From Bin5 sp965221145 (lineage in GTDB: Bacteria > Chloroflexota > Anaerolineae > Caldilineales > Caldilineaceae): a stretch of 64,000 bases of DNA. The stretch lies in the NCBI GenBank assembly GCA_965221145.1, contig OZ244877.1, positions 3,286,001-3,350,000 of the forward strand, read 5' to 3'. Below are positions 8,117 through 17,431 of the stretch, one piece after another. The stretch's first letter is position 1; each line of letters opens with the position of its first letter. The position numbers and the translations under genes were made by a program. The notes beneath the pieces are model-generated. The model did not search any database and was not told the DNA's origin. It was given only the letters and a program-made list of their open reading frames with translations.

Positions 8117-9508
8117 GTGTTTGAAAGTCTGTCGGACAAGCTACAGAACGTCTTTGACAACCTGGCCACGCGCGGCCGGCTCTCGGATCGCGATGTCAAC
8201 GCGGCGCTGCGCGAAGTGCGCCTGGCTCTGCTCGAAGCGGATGTCAACTACAAGGTTGTCCGCGATTTCGTCGGTCGTATCAAGGAGCGGGCCGTCGGCG
8301 TAGAAGTGATGGAAAGCCTCACACCGGCGCAGCAGGTCGTCAAGATCGTCAACGACGAGTTGGTGAAACTCCTGGGAGAACCGGCGCCGCTGAATCTGTC
8401 CGGCCCTCCCCCCCTCGTGATCATGCTGGTGGGCTTGCAGGGCGCGGGCAAGACAACCATGGCCGCCAAACTGGCTCTGCGCCTCCGCAAACAGGGGCAG
8501 CGTCCACTGTTGGTGGCCGCGGATATTTATCGCCCCGCGGCGATCCAACAACTTGAAACGCTGGCGCGCCAGATCGACATTCCCGTTCACAGTGAAGGGA
8601 CAACCGTCGCGCCCAGCACGATCGTCAAGAATGCAATGCGAACCGCCAGAGAGAAGGCCTATACGGTCCTGCTTCTGGACACCGCCGGCCGCCTGCAGAT
8701 AGACGAAGCGATGATGCAGGAACTGGAGCAGATACGCCTTATCGCCAAGCCTGCGGATGTTCTGCTCGTGGTCGATGCCATGACCGGACAGGAGGCCGTG
8801 ACTGTGGCCCAAGGCTTCCACGAACGCGTACCTGTGACCGGCCTCGTGATGACCAAAATCGACGGTGACGCCAGGGGCGGCGCGGCGCTCAGCATTCGCG
8901 AAGTGACCGGCGTTCCCATCAAATTTCTGGGCACGAGCGAAAAGATGGACGGTCTTGAACCTTTCCATTCGGACCGCCTGGCCGGGCGTATCCTCGGAAT
9001 GGGCGACGTGCTGACGCTCATCGAACGCGCGTCGGAAGGCATCAGCGAAGAAGATGCGCAGGCGATGGAGGAGCGGCTTGCGGGCGGGCAGTTCGATTTT
9101 GAGGATTTTCGCGATCAGCTACAGAAGCTCCAGCGGCTTGGCTCCATACAAGATCTGTTGAAAATGGTTCCTGGCATGGGACAGATGGCAAAGCAGCTCG
9201 ACGCCCAAGAAGTCAGTTCCGACCTGAAGCGGATCGAAGCCATCATCAACAGTATGACGGCGCAGGAGCGGCGCACGCCGACTCTGCTCAACGCCAGCCG
9301 ACGCCGGCGCGTCGCCAGTGGAAGCGGCACAACAGTCGAAGACGTAAACCAGCTCACCAAGCGTTTTCGCGATATGCAGAAAATGATGAAGCAGGCCGGA
9401 ATGCTGGGCGAACAGAGCAGCAAGAGGAAGAAGCGACGCAGACGGCGTCACCGGGAGCAGGAAGCGGAAGGTCTCTTCGCGTCGCTGCGTCAGGGGCGCA
9501 TTTCATAA
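8117..9508 (+). CDS. ffh: Signal recognition particle GTPase Ffh
   Basis: A 463-residue protein starting at a GTG. The N domain (residues 1-90) is followed by the G domain with P-loop GLQGAGKTTMAAKLA, DTAGR, and TKIDGDARGG. The C-terminal M domain (about 300-440) is rich in Met and contains the GSIQDLLKMVPGMG motif that binds the SRP RNA and signal sequences. A basic tail (KRKKRRRRRHREQ) follows. It delivers nascent membrane proteins to FtsY, which is encoded about 7 kb downstream. This is the first gene of an ffh-rpsP-khpA-rimM-dprA-manC run. Confidence 0.97.
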   Translation: MFESLSDKLQNVFDNLATRGRLSDRDVNAALREVRLALLEADVNYKVVRDFVGRIKERAVGVEVMESLTPAQQVVKIVNDELVKLLGEPAPLNLSGPPPLVIMLVGLQGAGKTTMAAKLALRLRKQGQRPLLVAADIYRPAAIQQLETLARQIDIPVHSEGTTVAPSTIVKNAMRTAREKAYTVLLLDTAGRLQIDEAMMQELEQIRLIAKPADVLLVVDAMTGQEAVTVAQGFHERVPVTGLVMTKIDGDARGGAALSIREVTGVPIKFLGTSEKMDGLEPFHSDRLAGRILGMGDVLTLIERASEGISEEDAQAMEERLAGGQFDFEDFRDQLQKLQRLGSIQDLLKMVPGMGQMAKQLDAQEVSSDLKRIEAIINSMTAQERRTPTLLNASRRRRVASGSGTTVEDVNQLTKRFRDMQKMMKQAGMLGEQSSKRKKRRRRRHREQEAEGLFASLRQGRIS

Positions 9509-9620
9509 GCGCATGTCACTCGCCGCCCATCGGGGGATTGGCCCGTCCGGCGGGTACGACAGTTGGTACGGAGCGAAACGTATCAGCACGTCGAAATTGA
9601 ATTCGGCGGAAATATCAAAT

Positions 9621-9636
9621 GTCTGCCCCGGCAGAC
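9621..9636 (+). promoter_or_regulatory. Small GC hairpin in the rpsP leader
   Basis: GTCTGC CCCG GCAGAC forms a perfect 6-bp stem with a 4-base loop. It ends 22 bases before the rpsP start, just upstream of the AAGGAG ribosome site. It could modulate initiation; there is no U-tract, so it is not a terminator. Confidence 0.35.
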
Positions 9637-9658
9637 AGCAATCAAGGAGTCGTAATCT

Positions 9659-9976
9659 GTGGTCCGCATCCGTCTGCGCCGTATGGGCGCAAAGAAGAAG
9701 CCGTTTTACCGCATTGTAGTCGCCGACCAGCGCAGCCCGCGCGATGGACGCTTCATCGAAAACATCGGCACGTATGATCCGATGACCGATCCGTCCACCG
9801 TCAATGTCAAGAGCGAACGCGCCATCCATTGGTTGCGTGTTGGCGCTCAACCCAGTGATGCCGTAGCCCGGCTGCTGAAGAAGACGGGCATCACCGATGA
9901 GAACGGCAAGTTACTAGCGGTCGAAGCCGAAGCTGAGACTGCCGAGCCGGTCGCCGAAGAGCCGGAAGCCGCCTGA
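9659..9976 (+). CDS. rpsP: 30S ribosomal protein S16
   Basis: A 105-residue protein starting at GTG, with AAGGAG 16 to 11 bases upstream. The opening VRIRLRRMGAKKKPFYRIVVADQRSPRDGRFIE and YDP motif are diagnostic of bS16, an assembly protein of the 30S body. The last 20 residues form an acidic tail (AEAETAEPVAEEPEAA) beyond the conserved core, as is common in this phylum. The downstream khpA follows after 15 bases. Confidence 0.97.
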   Translation: MVRIRLRRMGAKKKPFYRIVVADQRSPRDGRFIENIGTYDPMTDPSTVNVKSERAIHWLRVGAQPSDAVARLLKKTGITDENGKLLAVEAEAETAEPVAEEPEAA

Positions 9977-9991
9977 TAAAGCGAGCATCTA

Positions 9992-10219
9992 ATGAAAGAA
10001 CTGGTCGAATTCATGGCGAAGGCTCTGGTCGAGAATCCCGATGATGTGCATGTCTCCGAACGAGTCTACCGGGAACGGGTGATCCTGCGGCTGCAGGTCG
10101 CACCGGAGGATGCCGGGCGAGTTATTGGCAAGAGCGGCAGAGTTGCCAACGCCATGCGTTCTGTCCTGAAAGTGGCGTCGATCCGCCAGTCGCGCGATGT
10201 GATACTGAAAATAATGTAG
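9992..10219 (+). CDS. khpA: KH-domain RNA-binding protein KhpA
   Basis: A 75-residue single type II KH domain. The GxxG loop is GKSG in the segment DAGRVIGKSGRVANAMRSVL. KhpA binds RNA, usually as a heterodimer with KhpB/Jag, and sits between rpsP and rimM in many bacteria, as it does here. Length is normal for the family (75-80 residues). Confidence 0.93.
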   Translation: MKELVEFMAKALVENPDDVHVSERVYRERVILRLQVAPEDAGRVIGKSGRVANAMRSVLKVASIRQSRDVILKIM

Positions 10220-10430
10220 CCGCTGCGCATGCGTCGCCCACGCCTGAGACAAATGACCCTGCTTGCCTCTCTCTGATTTCAGACCGGCCCGCCCTAACCG
10301 GCTAATCCTGCGGAGCAGAGGCGGGCAGTTCTGCTTGGGACAGGCGACCACAGCAGTGCCGGATCGCGGGACAATGCGCCTTCCGCCGTGCGCTAAGGCG
10401 CGGGGCCATTCGAGCACAGGATCGATCAGA

Positions 10431-11048
10431 ATGACAACGCCACGGCAACGAATTCGACGTCGGCCACGCAAGGGCGGTCTTGCGCGCGGCAGCCGGTTTC
10501 GAAGACGCTCAGACCCGGTTCCCGATGGCTACCTGGCCGTGGGCCGCATCTTGGGCGCGCACGGTCTGCGGGGGGAGGTGAAAGTTGAATCCTACACGGA
10601 CTTCGACAGCCGCTTTGCTCCGGGCCAACAGCTGTTGCTTGGCGAGGAATTGTTCCTGACGGAGATTGCCGCGGCCCGGCCCCATAAGGGTATCTTTCTG
10701 CTCACCTTCGCCGAGGTCACAGACAGAGAGGCGGCAGAGTCTCTGCACAACGAGTGGCTGTACATCCCGGAAGATGCAGCCATGATGTTGGACGAAGACT
10801 CATTTTGGGTGCATCAAATCATCGGCCTGACCGTGCAGACTGAGTCCAACAAGCGGCTGGGCGAAGTCACAGATGTCATCTTTACCGGCGCCAACGAAGT
10901 GTACGTCATCCGGCCAGCCACCGGCATCAACCGCGACCGGGAACTGCTTATCCCCGCGCTGGCGGATGTGATTCGCGCCGTAGACCTCGAAGCCGGAGTC
11001 GTAACTGTCCGCCTGCTTCCAGGAATGCTTGAGGACAGTGGACAGTAG
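10431..11048 (+). CDS. rimM: 16S rRNA processing protein RimM
   Basis: The conserved protein is about 205 residues from the ATG at 10431. The frame stays open upstream to 10263, so a longer start cannot be excluded. After a basic N-terminal arm, the RimM N domain begins at YLAVGRILGAHGLRGEVKV. The PRC-barrel half has the HQIIGLTV...LGEVTDVIFTGANEVYVI pattern and ELLIPALADVI. RimM matures the 3' domain of 16S rRNA with S19. The usual next genes, trmD and rplS, are absent; dprA follows instead. The 211 bases between khpA and this start hold no other gene. Confidence 0.92.
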   Translation: MTTPRQRIRRRPRKGGLARGSRFRRRSDPVPDGYLAVGRILGAHGLRGEVKVESYTDFDSRFAPGQQLLLGEELFLTEIAAARPHKGIFLLTFAEVTDREAAESLHNEWLYIPEDAAMMLDEDSFWVHQIIGLTVQTESNKRLGEVTDVIFTGANEVYVIRPATGINRDRELLIPALADVIRAVDLEAGVVTVRLLPGMLEDSGQ

Positions 11049-11092
11049 CCCGGTTCGTACCGCGACGGGCATTGATGCGCTTCCTCTTGACT

Positions 11093-12175
11093 ATGGACGA
11101 ACGAGCCTACTGGATTGCATTTAACCTTGTACCCGGCATCGGTCCTACGCGGCTGAAGGCACTGCTCGAAGAGTGCGGAAGCATCGCAGCGGCATGGAAG
11201 GCTCCGATCCAGACATTGAAAGCAGCCGATCTCGATCGGCGCAGCATCAACAGTCTTCTGGCGGCACGCCGGGAGTTGGATCCGCAGGCGGAACTGGAAC
11301 GGGTCATCAGGCGTGGCTATGGGATCTACTCTTGGGGCGATGAAGCGTATCCGACCAATCTTCGCCAAATCCCGCAGGCTCCACCATTGCTGTACGTGCG
11401 CGGCCAGCTTGAAAAGCAGGACGAACTTGCCATCGGCGTTGTCGGCACACGGCAGGTGTCCCCATACGGTAAGGAGGTAGCCCGTGAACTGGCATCCGCA
11501 TTGGCCAGTCACGGCGTTACCGTCGTGAGCGGGCTGGCGCTGGGCGTGGATGCCATCGCCCACGAAGCTGCGCTTGAGGCAGGCGGACGTACTGTCGCCG
11601 TCTTGGGCAGCGGCATCGATCAGATCTACCCGGCGCGGAATCGCGGTCTGGCTTTACAGATCATCGAACGGGGCGCATTGATCAGTGAGTATTCGCTGGG
11701 CACAAAGCCGGAAGCCAGCAACTTTCCTCCCCGCAATCGCATCATTAGCGGGATGAGTCTGGCAGTGGTCGTCGTTGAGGCCGGAAAGCGCAGCGGCGCT
11801 CTGATCACGGCCCGCTTTGCCGGTGAACAGGGACGGGATGTCTTCGCCGTCCCCGGCTCAATTCTCAGCCCGGGCAGCGATGGCTGTAACCGTCTGATTC
11901 AGGACGGGGCCATACCCGTAACTTCGATCAGCGATTTGCTGGAACGCCTACAACTGGCGACTGCGGTTGCCCATCAGGAGGCACGTGTCGCTGTGCCGGC
12001 CTCGCCCGACGAAGAGTTGATTCTGAAGCATATCACGACCGAACCGCAGCATATGAACGAGATCGTGCGGGCAGCCCCTATGGAGACCTCTGAGGTCAGC
12101 AGCCTGCTGGCAATGATGGAGCTCAAAGGGCTTGTGCGTCAAGTGGGGCTGATGCAATACGTGCGCGTCATCTGA
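11093..12175 (+). CDS. dprA: DNA-processing protein DprA
   Basis: About 360 residues. An HhH/SAM-like N-terminal region (NLVPGIGPTRLKALLEECGS) is followed by the Rossmann-like DprA core with VVGTRQVSPYG, SGLALGVDAIAHEAAL and GSGIDQIYPARN, and by GALITARFAGEQGRDVFAVPG. A C-terminal winged helix (about residues 305-360) is present. DprA loads RecA on incoming single-stranded DNA during natural transformation. Earlier starts at 11072 or 11075 are possible. It sits directly after rimM, an unusual replacement for trmD-rplS. Confidence 0.94.
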   Translation: MDERAYWIAFNLVPGIGPTRLKALLEECGSIAAAWKAPIQTLKAADLDRRSINSLLAARRELDPQAELERVIRRGYGIYSWGDEAYPTNLRQIPQAPPLLYVRGQLEKQDELAIGVVGTRQVSPYGKEVARELASALASHGVTVVSGLALGVDAIAHEAALEAGGRTVAVLGSGIDQIYPARNRGLALQIIERGALISEYSLGTKPEASNFPPRNRIISGMSLAVVVVEAGKRSGALITARFAGEQGRDVFAVPGSILSPGSDGCNRLIQDGAIPVTSISDLLERLQLATAVAHQEARVAVPASPDEELILKHITTEPQHMNEIVRAAPMETSEVSSLLAMMELKGLVRQVGLMQYVRVI

Positions 12176-12187
12176 CCCTGGAGAACT

Positions 12188-13264
12188 ATGTACGCAGTCG
12201 TTCTGGCTGGCGGCGTCGGTACCCGTTTATGGCCCCGTAGCCGCCAAGACACGCCCAAACAGTTTAGCGACATCACTGGCAGCGGCCACACCATGATTCA
12301 GGCTACGGCCGCTCGGCTGGCGGGAATGGTCGCCCGCAGTGACACCTATGTTGTAACCGGCAGCCGCTACGCCGACTTGTGCGCCGCCCAACTCAGCGGC
12401 CTGCCACGCGCCAATGTTCTGGTGGAGCCAAGTGGGCGCAATACCGCGCCGGCGATTGCGCTGGCCTGCGCGCATCTGCAGCGGCGCGGCGCGGCCGAGG
12501 TCGTCGCGATCCTGCCCGCCGATCATCACATTCGGGACTGCGCCGCCTTCCAGAAAGCGTTGCAACAGGCGGAGCGCAGCGCCCAAAGCGGCTATATTGC
12601 CGTGCTGGGCATCGAGCCGACGAAAGCCCACACCGGCTACGGCTACATCCAGCGCGCAGACCGTCCGCTGCCCGTGGCAGGCGAGTTGCCGACCTTTGCG
12701 GTTGAACGGTTCCTGGAAAAGCCGGATCAGGCGACGGCGGAGCAGTTTGTGGCGGACGGGGCATACTATTGGAATGGCGGAATCTTTGTCAGCCGCGTAG
12801 ATCGGTTGCTCGCCGAGTACGAACGGCAGATGCCCGCCCTTTTTGCGGGCATGACTCGCATCGCTGCTGCGCTCGGCTCGCCCGATGAGGAGCTTGTGCT
12901 GGCTGAGGTTTGGCCGACGATGCCGGACACTTCTATCGATTACGGGCTGATGGAAGGCGCGGAGAAAGTGGCGGTTGTGCCGATGCAGGTCGGGTGGAAT
13001 GACCTGGGCAGCTGGGATGCGCTGGAGACCGTCACCAAGCGCGACGAAACCGGTAACTATCCGGTGGAGGGCGAACTCCTGCCGATCAACAGCCGGGGCA
13101 ACATCGTCGCCGCCGGTCAGCGGCTCGTCGCTCTGATAGATGTGGACGACCTGATCGTGATCGATGCCGGCGACGCTCTGCTGATCGGCAATAGGGAGAG
13201 CATTCAGCAGGTCAAGCAGATTGTCGCCAGGCTGCAAGCGGACAAGCGCAGCGATCTCCTGTAG
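12188..13264 (+). CDS. manC: Mannose-1-phosphate guanylyltransferase
   Basis: A 358-residue nucleotidyltransferase, with GGAG just before the ATG. The start AVVLAGGVGTRLWPRSRQDTPKQF is the GDP-mannose pyrophosphorylase signature. It is followed by EPSGRNTAPAIALA, ILPADHHI, and FLEKPD...YYWNGGIFV. It makes GDP-mannose from mannose-1-phosphate and GTP, feeding the glycosyltransferases found elsewhere in this window. It lacks the C-terminal phosphomannose isomerase domain of bifunctional versions. Confidence 0.93.
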   Translation: MYAVVLAGGVGTRLWPRSRQDTPKQFSDITGSGHTMIQATAARLAGMVARSDTYVVTGSRYADLCAAQLSGLPRANVLVEPSGRNTAPAIALACAHLQRRGAAEVVAILPADHHIRDCAAFQKALQQAERSAQSGYIAVLGIEPTKAHTGYGYIQRADRPLPVAGELPTFAVERFLEKPDQATAEQFVADGAYYWNGGIFVSRVDRLLAEYERQMPALFAGMTRIAAALGSPDEELVLAEVWPTMPDTSIDYGLMEGAEKVAVVPMQVGWNDLGSWDALETVTKRDETGNYPVEGELLPINSRGNIVAAGQRLVALIDVDDLIVIDAGDALLIGNRESIQQVKQIVARLQADKRSDLL

Positions 13265-13300
13265 AGTTAGTCAATCCCCTGGAAAGTCGTTGGCAGAGGA

Positions 13301-14944
13301 ATGAACGACCGCCACAGTTCACTGATCCACATATTGATGTCGGGTGTCGTCGGGCTGATGCTCGGCCTGTTTATCGGTTGGTGGGTATGGCCGGTAGAGT
13401 GGTCTGAAGCGCCCGCGCCTGCGGGGCAGCCCGCCGCGTCGGCGCCGATTCAAGCAGGTGAAACGCCGATTGAGGGCGGCGCAGAGAGTGCATCGAACTA
13501 TACGGCCTTCCTGGACTGGGTGAACCAAGGGTTGCTCATCCTGGCCGCCGCACTCCTCCTGGTGGGCGGCGTCGTTATCGGCTACCAGCTTTTGCGCCAG
13601 TCCAAAGACAGCGAACCCGCGGCACGGTCGACCACCCGCACGAACGCCAAAGATAGTTCAAGCCAGGCCGCTGTGCCACGGGGCCGGCGCGCCTTCTCAG
13701 CCATTTTCGCCGGCAGACTGGTCGGAAGACAGACGCCCATTCTCGGCTGGCTTCACCGGGCGCGCCCCTCTTATGGCGGCGCCGACATTGATGAGCCTGT
13801 CTTTCCCGCCCAATCTGCAACCAGGCGCGCCCCTGCAGACCGGCCTGCCCCTGCCCGGCAAATGGAGAGCGGGGCTGTCCGACCACAGGACAGAGACGCT
13901 GAGGGGTACCGATATTCGGCTCAGGTCGATGATATGCAAGCGATAGAGAGTGTGCCTGTATCGAAGCCGGATTGGGCGTATTCTCCGCCAGAGCCATTGT
14001 CCGCAGACGAGAGCGAGCCAGACACGCCCATTATTCCTGGAGCGGCGGAGGCGGCGCAATCGGAGATACAGGAAAGCCTGACTACGCAAGAGGGCGAGCG
14101 CCTCGAATCCTGGCAAGAAGATGACCGCTACGGGGAAGGGCCTGTTGCAGATGAAGGGTCCGACGGGAAGAACGAAGAAAGTCCGCCCGATATTGCTCCG
14201 GCGGTGACCGAAGATTTCCCATACAATCGGGACGAAAATGAGGAGGACGCTGCCCCTTGGGAAGATAGTTGGCAGCCGACATCAGCGGCGACCGGGACGC
14301 CTGGCGGTCAAGATGACGCAGCAGTTGAGTCCGGCGGACTCGATCAGGATTTCCAGGCTAGTGACGCAGCAACATGGCAGGACCAACGCGTCCAGCGGAT
14401 AGATGGAGAGATTGAACCCGGCCGTCCTGCGGCGATTGAATCCGAAGACGATACGTCGCAAAGCAGCCAAATTGACCAGGCCCCAGCGGCGCAGACATCC
14501 CGCGAGCCGACGGGCGCCTTTGAGGCGAACTACGCTTTCGGCATCCAGTCCTATGACGAAAGCTTCACCATCAACTCGGCGGACGGTGCGTTGTTGGGCG
14601 CATGCGGCATGGGCATCAATGAGTCACTGGACCGCGCAGCCGCCGATTCCGGACAGGTACGGTTGCTGGAGGTCTGGCTGTATGACCGTTCAGCTGTTCG
14701 CAGCGTCAGCCAAACCCTCGTCTCCCCGGGCTTTGACTTGACCGGCTTGAAAGACCGCGCGCAAGAGGGTGGCTCCGAGACCTCCGCGCCATTGGAACTC
14801 TCACCGGGTCTGACATACACGCTCAGTTCCAACCATATCACACTCGAATGCACCATCAAGAGCGTGACATTTCTGGATAGCGAACAGACGCCGCGGCCGT
14901 TTCGTTCCGTCAGCGCCAGCCTGGTTGTACACAGCCTTACCTGA
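13301..14944 (+). CDS. Membrane-anchored acidic protein of unknown function
   Basis: A 547-residue protein without a recognised family. Two transmembrane segments are visible (about residues 9-31 and 74-97). From 110 to about 400 the chain is low-complexity and strongly acidic, rich in Glu, Asp, Ser, Ala and Pro, and probably disordered. A compact C-terminal region of about 145 residues (from FEANYAFGIQSYDESFTI) looks folded and ends in beta-rich sequence (LEVWLYDRSAVRSVSQTLVS, YTLSSNHITLECTIKSVTFL). It lies between manC and a convergent dGTPase-like gene. An envelope or cytoskeletal role is possible but unsupported. Confidence 0.7.
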   Translation: MNDRHSSLIHILMSGVVGLMLGLFIGWWVWPVEWSEAPAPAGQPAASAPIQAGETPIEGGAESASNYTAFLDWVNQGLLILAAALLLVGGVVIGYQLLRQSKDSEPAARSTTRTNAKDSSSQAAVPRGRRAFSAIFAGRLVGRQTPILGWLHRARPSYGGADIDEPVFPAQSATRRAPADRPAPARQMESGAVRPQDRDAEGYRYSAQVDDMQAIESVPVSKPDWAYSPPEPLSADESEPDTPIIPGAAEAAQSEIQESLTTQEGERLESWQEDDRYGEGPVADEGSDGKNEESPPDIAPAVTEDFPYNRDENEEDAAPWEDSWQPTSAATGTPGGQDDAAVESGGLDQDFQASDAATWQDQRVQRIDGEIEPGRPAAIESEDDTSQSSQIDQAPAAQTSREPTGAFEANYAFGIQSYDESFTINSADGALLGACGMGINESLDRAAADSGQVRLLEVWLYDRSAVRSVSQTLVSPGFDLTGLKDRAQEGGSETSAPLELSPGLTYTLSSNHITLECTIKSVTFLDSEQTPRPFRSVSASLVVHSLT

Positions 14945-14984
14945 TTGGAGACTCTGACCGCTGAGGTAGACGCAGCCCGTGGAT

Positions 14985-16151
14985 TCAGACGGCCTCTTGT
15001 GTGTCGAAGAGTCGACGGTGCTCGTCGAAAGCGTAGCGGTCCGTCATGCCGGCGATATAGTCGCACACGACCCGGTGGACATCTTTGCCTCGCTCGAAAA
15101 TGTGTGCCTGCGCCTCCGGCGGCAGCTGAGCAGGCTCGTCGACAAAAGCCGTGAAGAGGGCGCGGACAGTCCGATCTGCCTTCGCTGCCATACGCACGAC
15201 GCGGTAATGCCGGTAGAACCGGTCGAACAGAAAACGCTTCAACTCCCTGTTTTCCTCTGCGATCCGATCCGAATAGGCGGCCATGTTCTGCGCTCGCGCG
15301 CGCAGATCATCCAAGTCCTGCACCTGCCCGTTGCGTAGGTTAGTGGCGGTAGCCTGGATCGCATCGCTGACCTCAATTCCCACCAACCGTCGTATGAAAC
15401 GGTAGCGATCCAGCGGCTGCGTCAGGTCGATCGATGACGCCGTCTTGCACAGCGAGTCGAGTACACGGCGGCTGATCTTCAAGTCCAGGAAATCGCTGGG
15501 GCGGAGGATGCCAGCCCGCAGGCCGTCATCGGAATCGCTGGTGTTGTAGGCGATCTCATCGGCCAGATTGCTCAACTGACATTCAAGTGTGCCCCGCTGA
15601 TCCGCGTTGTAGTCCCTGGCATCGACCACGTCATAATCGGTGTCGTGCTTGACAACCCCTTCGCGCACCTCGTATGTGAGATTCAATCCCGGATGTTCCG
15701 GGTAGCGCCGCTCCAGCTTCGTGATGATTCGATAGGTCTGCTTCTGGTGATCATAGCCGCCGTGCTCCTGCATGAGTTGGTTCAGGGTTGTTTCACCGGT
15801 ATGACCGAACGGGGGATGACCCAGATCGTGGGCCAGGCAGATCGCCTCGATCAGGTCTTCGTTGCAGGACAGAGCGCGGGCCAAAGTGCGCCCTATCTGC
15901 GCGACCTCAATGGTGTGAGTGAGCCGGTTGCGGTAGTGATCGCCCTCATTGTAGACGAAAACCTGCGTCTTATACTGAAGGCGGCGGAATGCGGTGGTGT
16001 GGATGATGCGGTCGCGGTCCCGCTGATAGGCAGTGCGGTAGGGGTGCTCGTCAGCCGGATAGGCCCGCCCGCGGCTGCGGCTACTACGCATAGCGTAGAC
16101 TGCCAACTCCTTGTCTTCCCGCTGCTCCAACTCCTTCCTCGTAACGAGCAT
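14985..16151 (-). CDS. Deoxyguanosinetriphosphate triphosphohydrolase-like HD protein
   Basis: 388 residues from the ATG at 16151, which has AGAGGCGG upstream; the open frame reaches 16286, but that extension does not look conserved. HD-domain signatures appear in order: RLTHTIEVAQIGRTLARAL, CLAHDLGHPPFGHTGE, and the later D in SNLADEIAYNTSD. The EHPYRTAYQRDRDRIIHTTAFRRLQYKTQVF opening is typical of the dGTPase family, which hydrolyses dNTPs to nucleosides and triphosphate. It is convergent with the acidic membrane protein gene (40-base gap). Confidence 0.92.
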   Translation of the reverse strand: MLVTRKELEQREDKELAVYAMRSSRSRGRAYPADEHPYRTAYQRDRDRIIHTTAFRRLQYKTQVFVYNEGDHYRNRLTHTIEVAQIGRTLARALSCNEDLIEAICLAHDLGHPPFGHTGETTLNQLMQEHGGYDHQKQTYRIITKLERRYPEHPGLNLTYEVREGVVKHDTDYDVVDARDYNADQRGTLECQLSNLADEIAYNTSDSDDGLRAGILRPSDFLDLKISRRVLDSLCKTASSIDLTQPLDRYRFIRRLVGIEVSDAIQATATNLRNGQVQDLDDLRARAQNMAAYSDRIAEENRELKRFLFDRFYRHYRVVRMAAKADRTVRALFTAFVDEPAQLPPEAQAHIFERGKDVHRVVCDYIAGMTDRYAFDEHRRLFDTQEAV

Positions 16152-16423
16152 ATGCCGCCTCTGTTCACCTGATCCAGCGGAAAGTTGAACGGTATCCCAA
16201 GTCATTGCCCCATACGGGTAGTCTCCACCCTCTGGCAACAGTATACCGGCAGGCGCACTGATCTGACCAACACGTTTTGCCGTCATCGCCAGCGGGGCTT
16301 CTTCCGGTGGAGCGGCATTGAAAGCTACTGCGCGCAGCGAGCGGTCTCGTTCTCTGTAACGATCCCGCCCGTGCTATACTATTTTGTGAAAAGCCAACTG
16401 TTACAACCCACGGAGAGTTCTGC

Positions 16424-17374
16424 GTGCTCAGGCGCTTGTTTGGACGCCAGGAAGAGAAGTCGGCGGACGATGTAAAAATCGAAGAAAGCCTGCAAAAGAC
16501 CCGCTCGGGGATTTTTGGCCAGATCGGCTCTCTCTTTCAGGAGAACGAGATCAGCGACGATCTGTGGGAGGAGTTGGAAGAGGCGTTGATCGTCGCCGAT
16601 GTCGGCATGGACACGACAATGCAACTCGTGGAGTCTACGCGCGATCGGGTCGAGCGGGAAGGCATCAGACGTACAGGCGATGCGTATCTGATTCTCAAGC
16701 AGGAAATGGTCAAACTGTTGCAGGCTGACGAGCCGCTGCTGATTGAAGAGCCTCGCGTCCTGACGGTTGTGCTGGTCGTTGGCGTGAACGGTTCCGGCAA
16801 GACGACTACGATCGGCAAGCTGGCACTGCACTACAGGGAGCGAGGCAAAAGGGTTGTTCTGGCTGCGGGAGACACCTTTCGGGCAGCAGCCATTGACCAG
16901 CTCAAAATCTGGGGGGAACGGGCCGATGTGGAGGTGATTGCCCAGGCCCCCGGCTCTGATCCGGCGGCAGTTCTGTTCGACGCCATGCGGGCGAGTCAGG
17001 AGAGCCGCAAGGCCGATCTACTCATCACCGATACCGCTGGCCGCCTGCAGAACAAATTCAATCTTATGCAAGAGTTGGAGAAAATGCGGCGCGTGGCCGC
17101 CAAGCAAGTTCACCGCGCGCCGCACGAAATCCTCTTGGTGCTGGACGCGTCCACCGGGCAAAACGCCATTTTGCAGGCCAAAGGGTTCAAAGAGGCATCG
17201 GGCGTAACCGGTATCGTTTTGACCAAACTGGACAGCACGGCCAGAGGCGGCGCGGTCCTCAATATCAAGAAGCAACTGGGAATCCCGGTGCGCTTTGTCG
17301 GCACCGGCGAAAAGTTGGAAGACCTGGCCGAATTTGATCCGGTATCGTTTGTTGAAGGCTTGTTGGGAGAGTAA
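16424..17374 (+). CDS. ftsY: Signal recognition particle receptor FtsY
   Basis: A 316-residue protein starting at GTG with CGGAGAG upstream. The NG domain is complete: the N domain (FQENEISDDLWEELEEALIVADVG), P-loop GVNGSGKTTTIGKLA, DTFRAAA, DTAGRLQNK, and TKLDSTARGG. The acidic A domain of enterobacterial FtsY is missing, as in most bacteria of this group. It docks SRP-ribosome complexes at the membrane. A TATACT at 16375-16380 is a possible promoter -10. prfB follows after 57 bases. Confidence 0.96.
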   Translation: MLRRLFGRQEEKSADDVKIEESLQKTRSGIFGQIGSLFQENEISDDLWEELEEALIVADVGMDTTMQLVESTRDRVEREGIRRTGDAYLILKQEMVKLLQADEPLLIEEPRVLTVVLVVGVNGSGKTTTIGKLALHYRERGKRVVLAAGDTFRAAAIDQLKIWGERADVEVIAQAPGSDPAAVLFDAMRASQESRKADLLITDTAGRLQNKFNLMQELEKMRRVAAKQVHRAPHEILLVLDASTGQNAILQAKGFKEASGVTGIVLTKLDSTARGGAVLNIKKQLGIPVRFVGTGEKLEDLAEFDPVSFVEGLLGE

Positions 17375-17431
17375 AGCAGGCGGCGCCGTCACAGAATTCA
17401 AACTACAATTATACAAGAGAGGCTGAAAACA

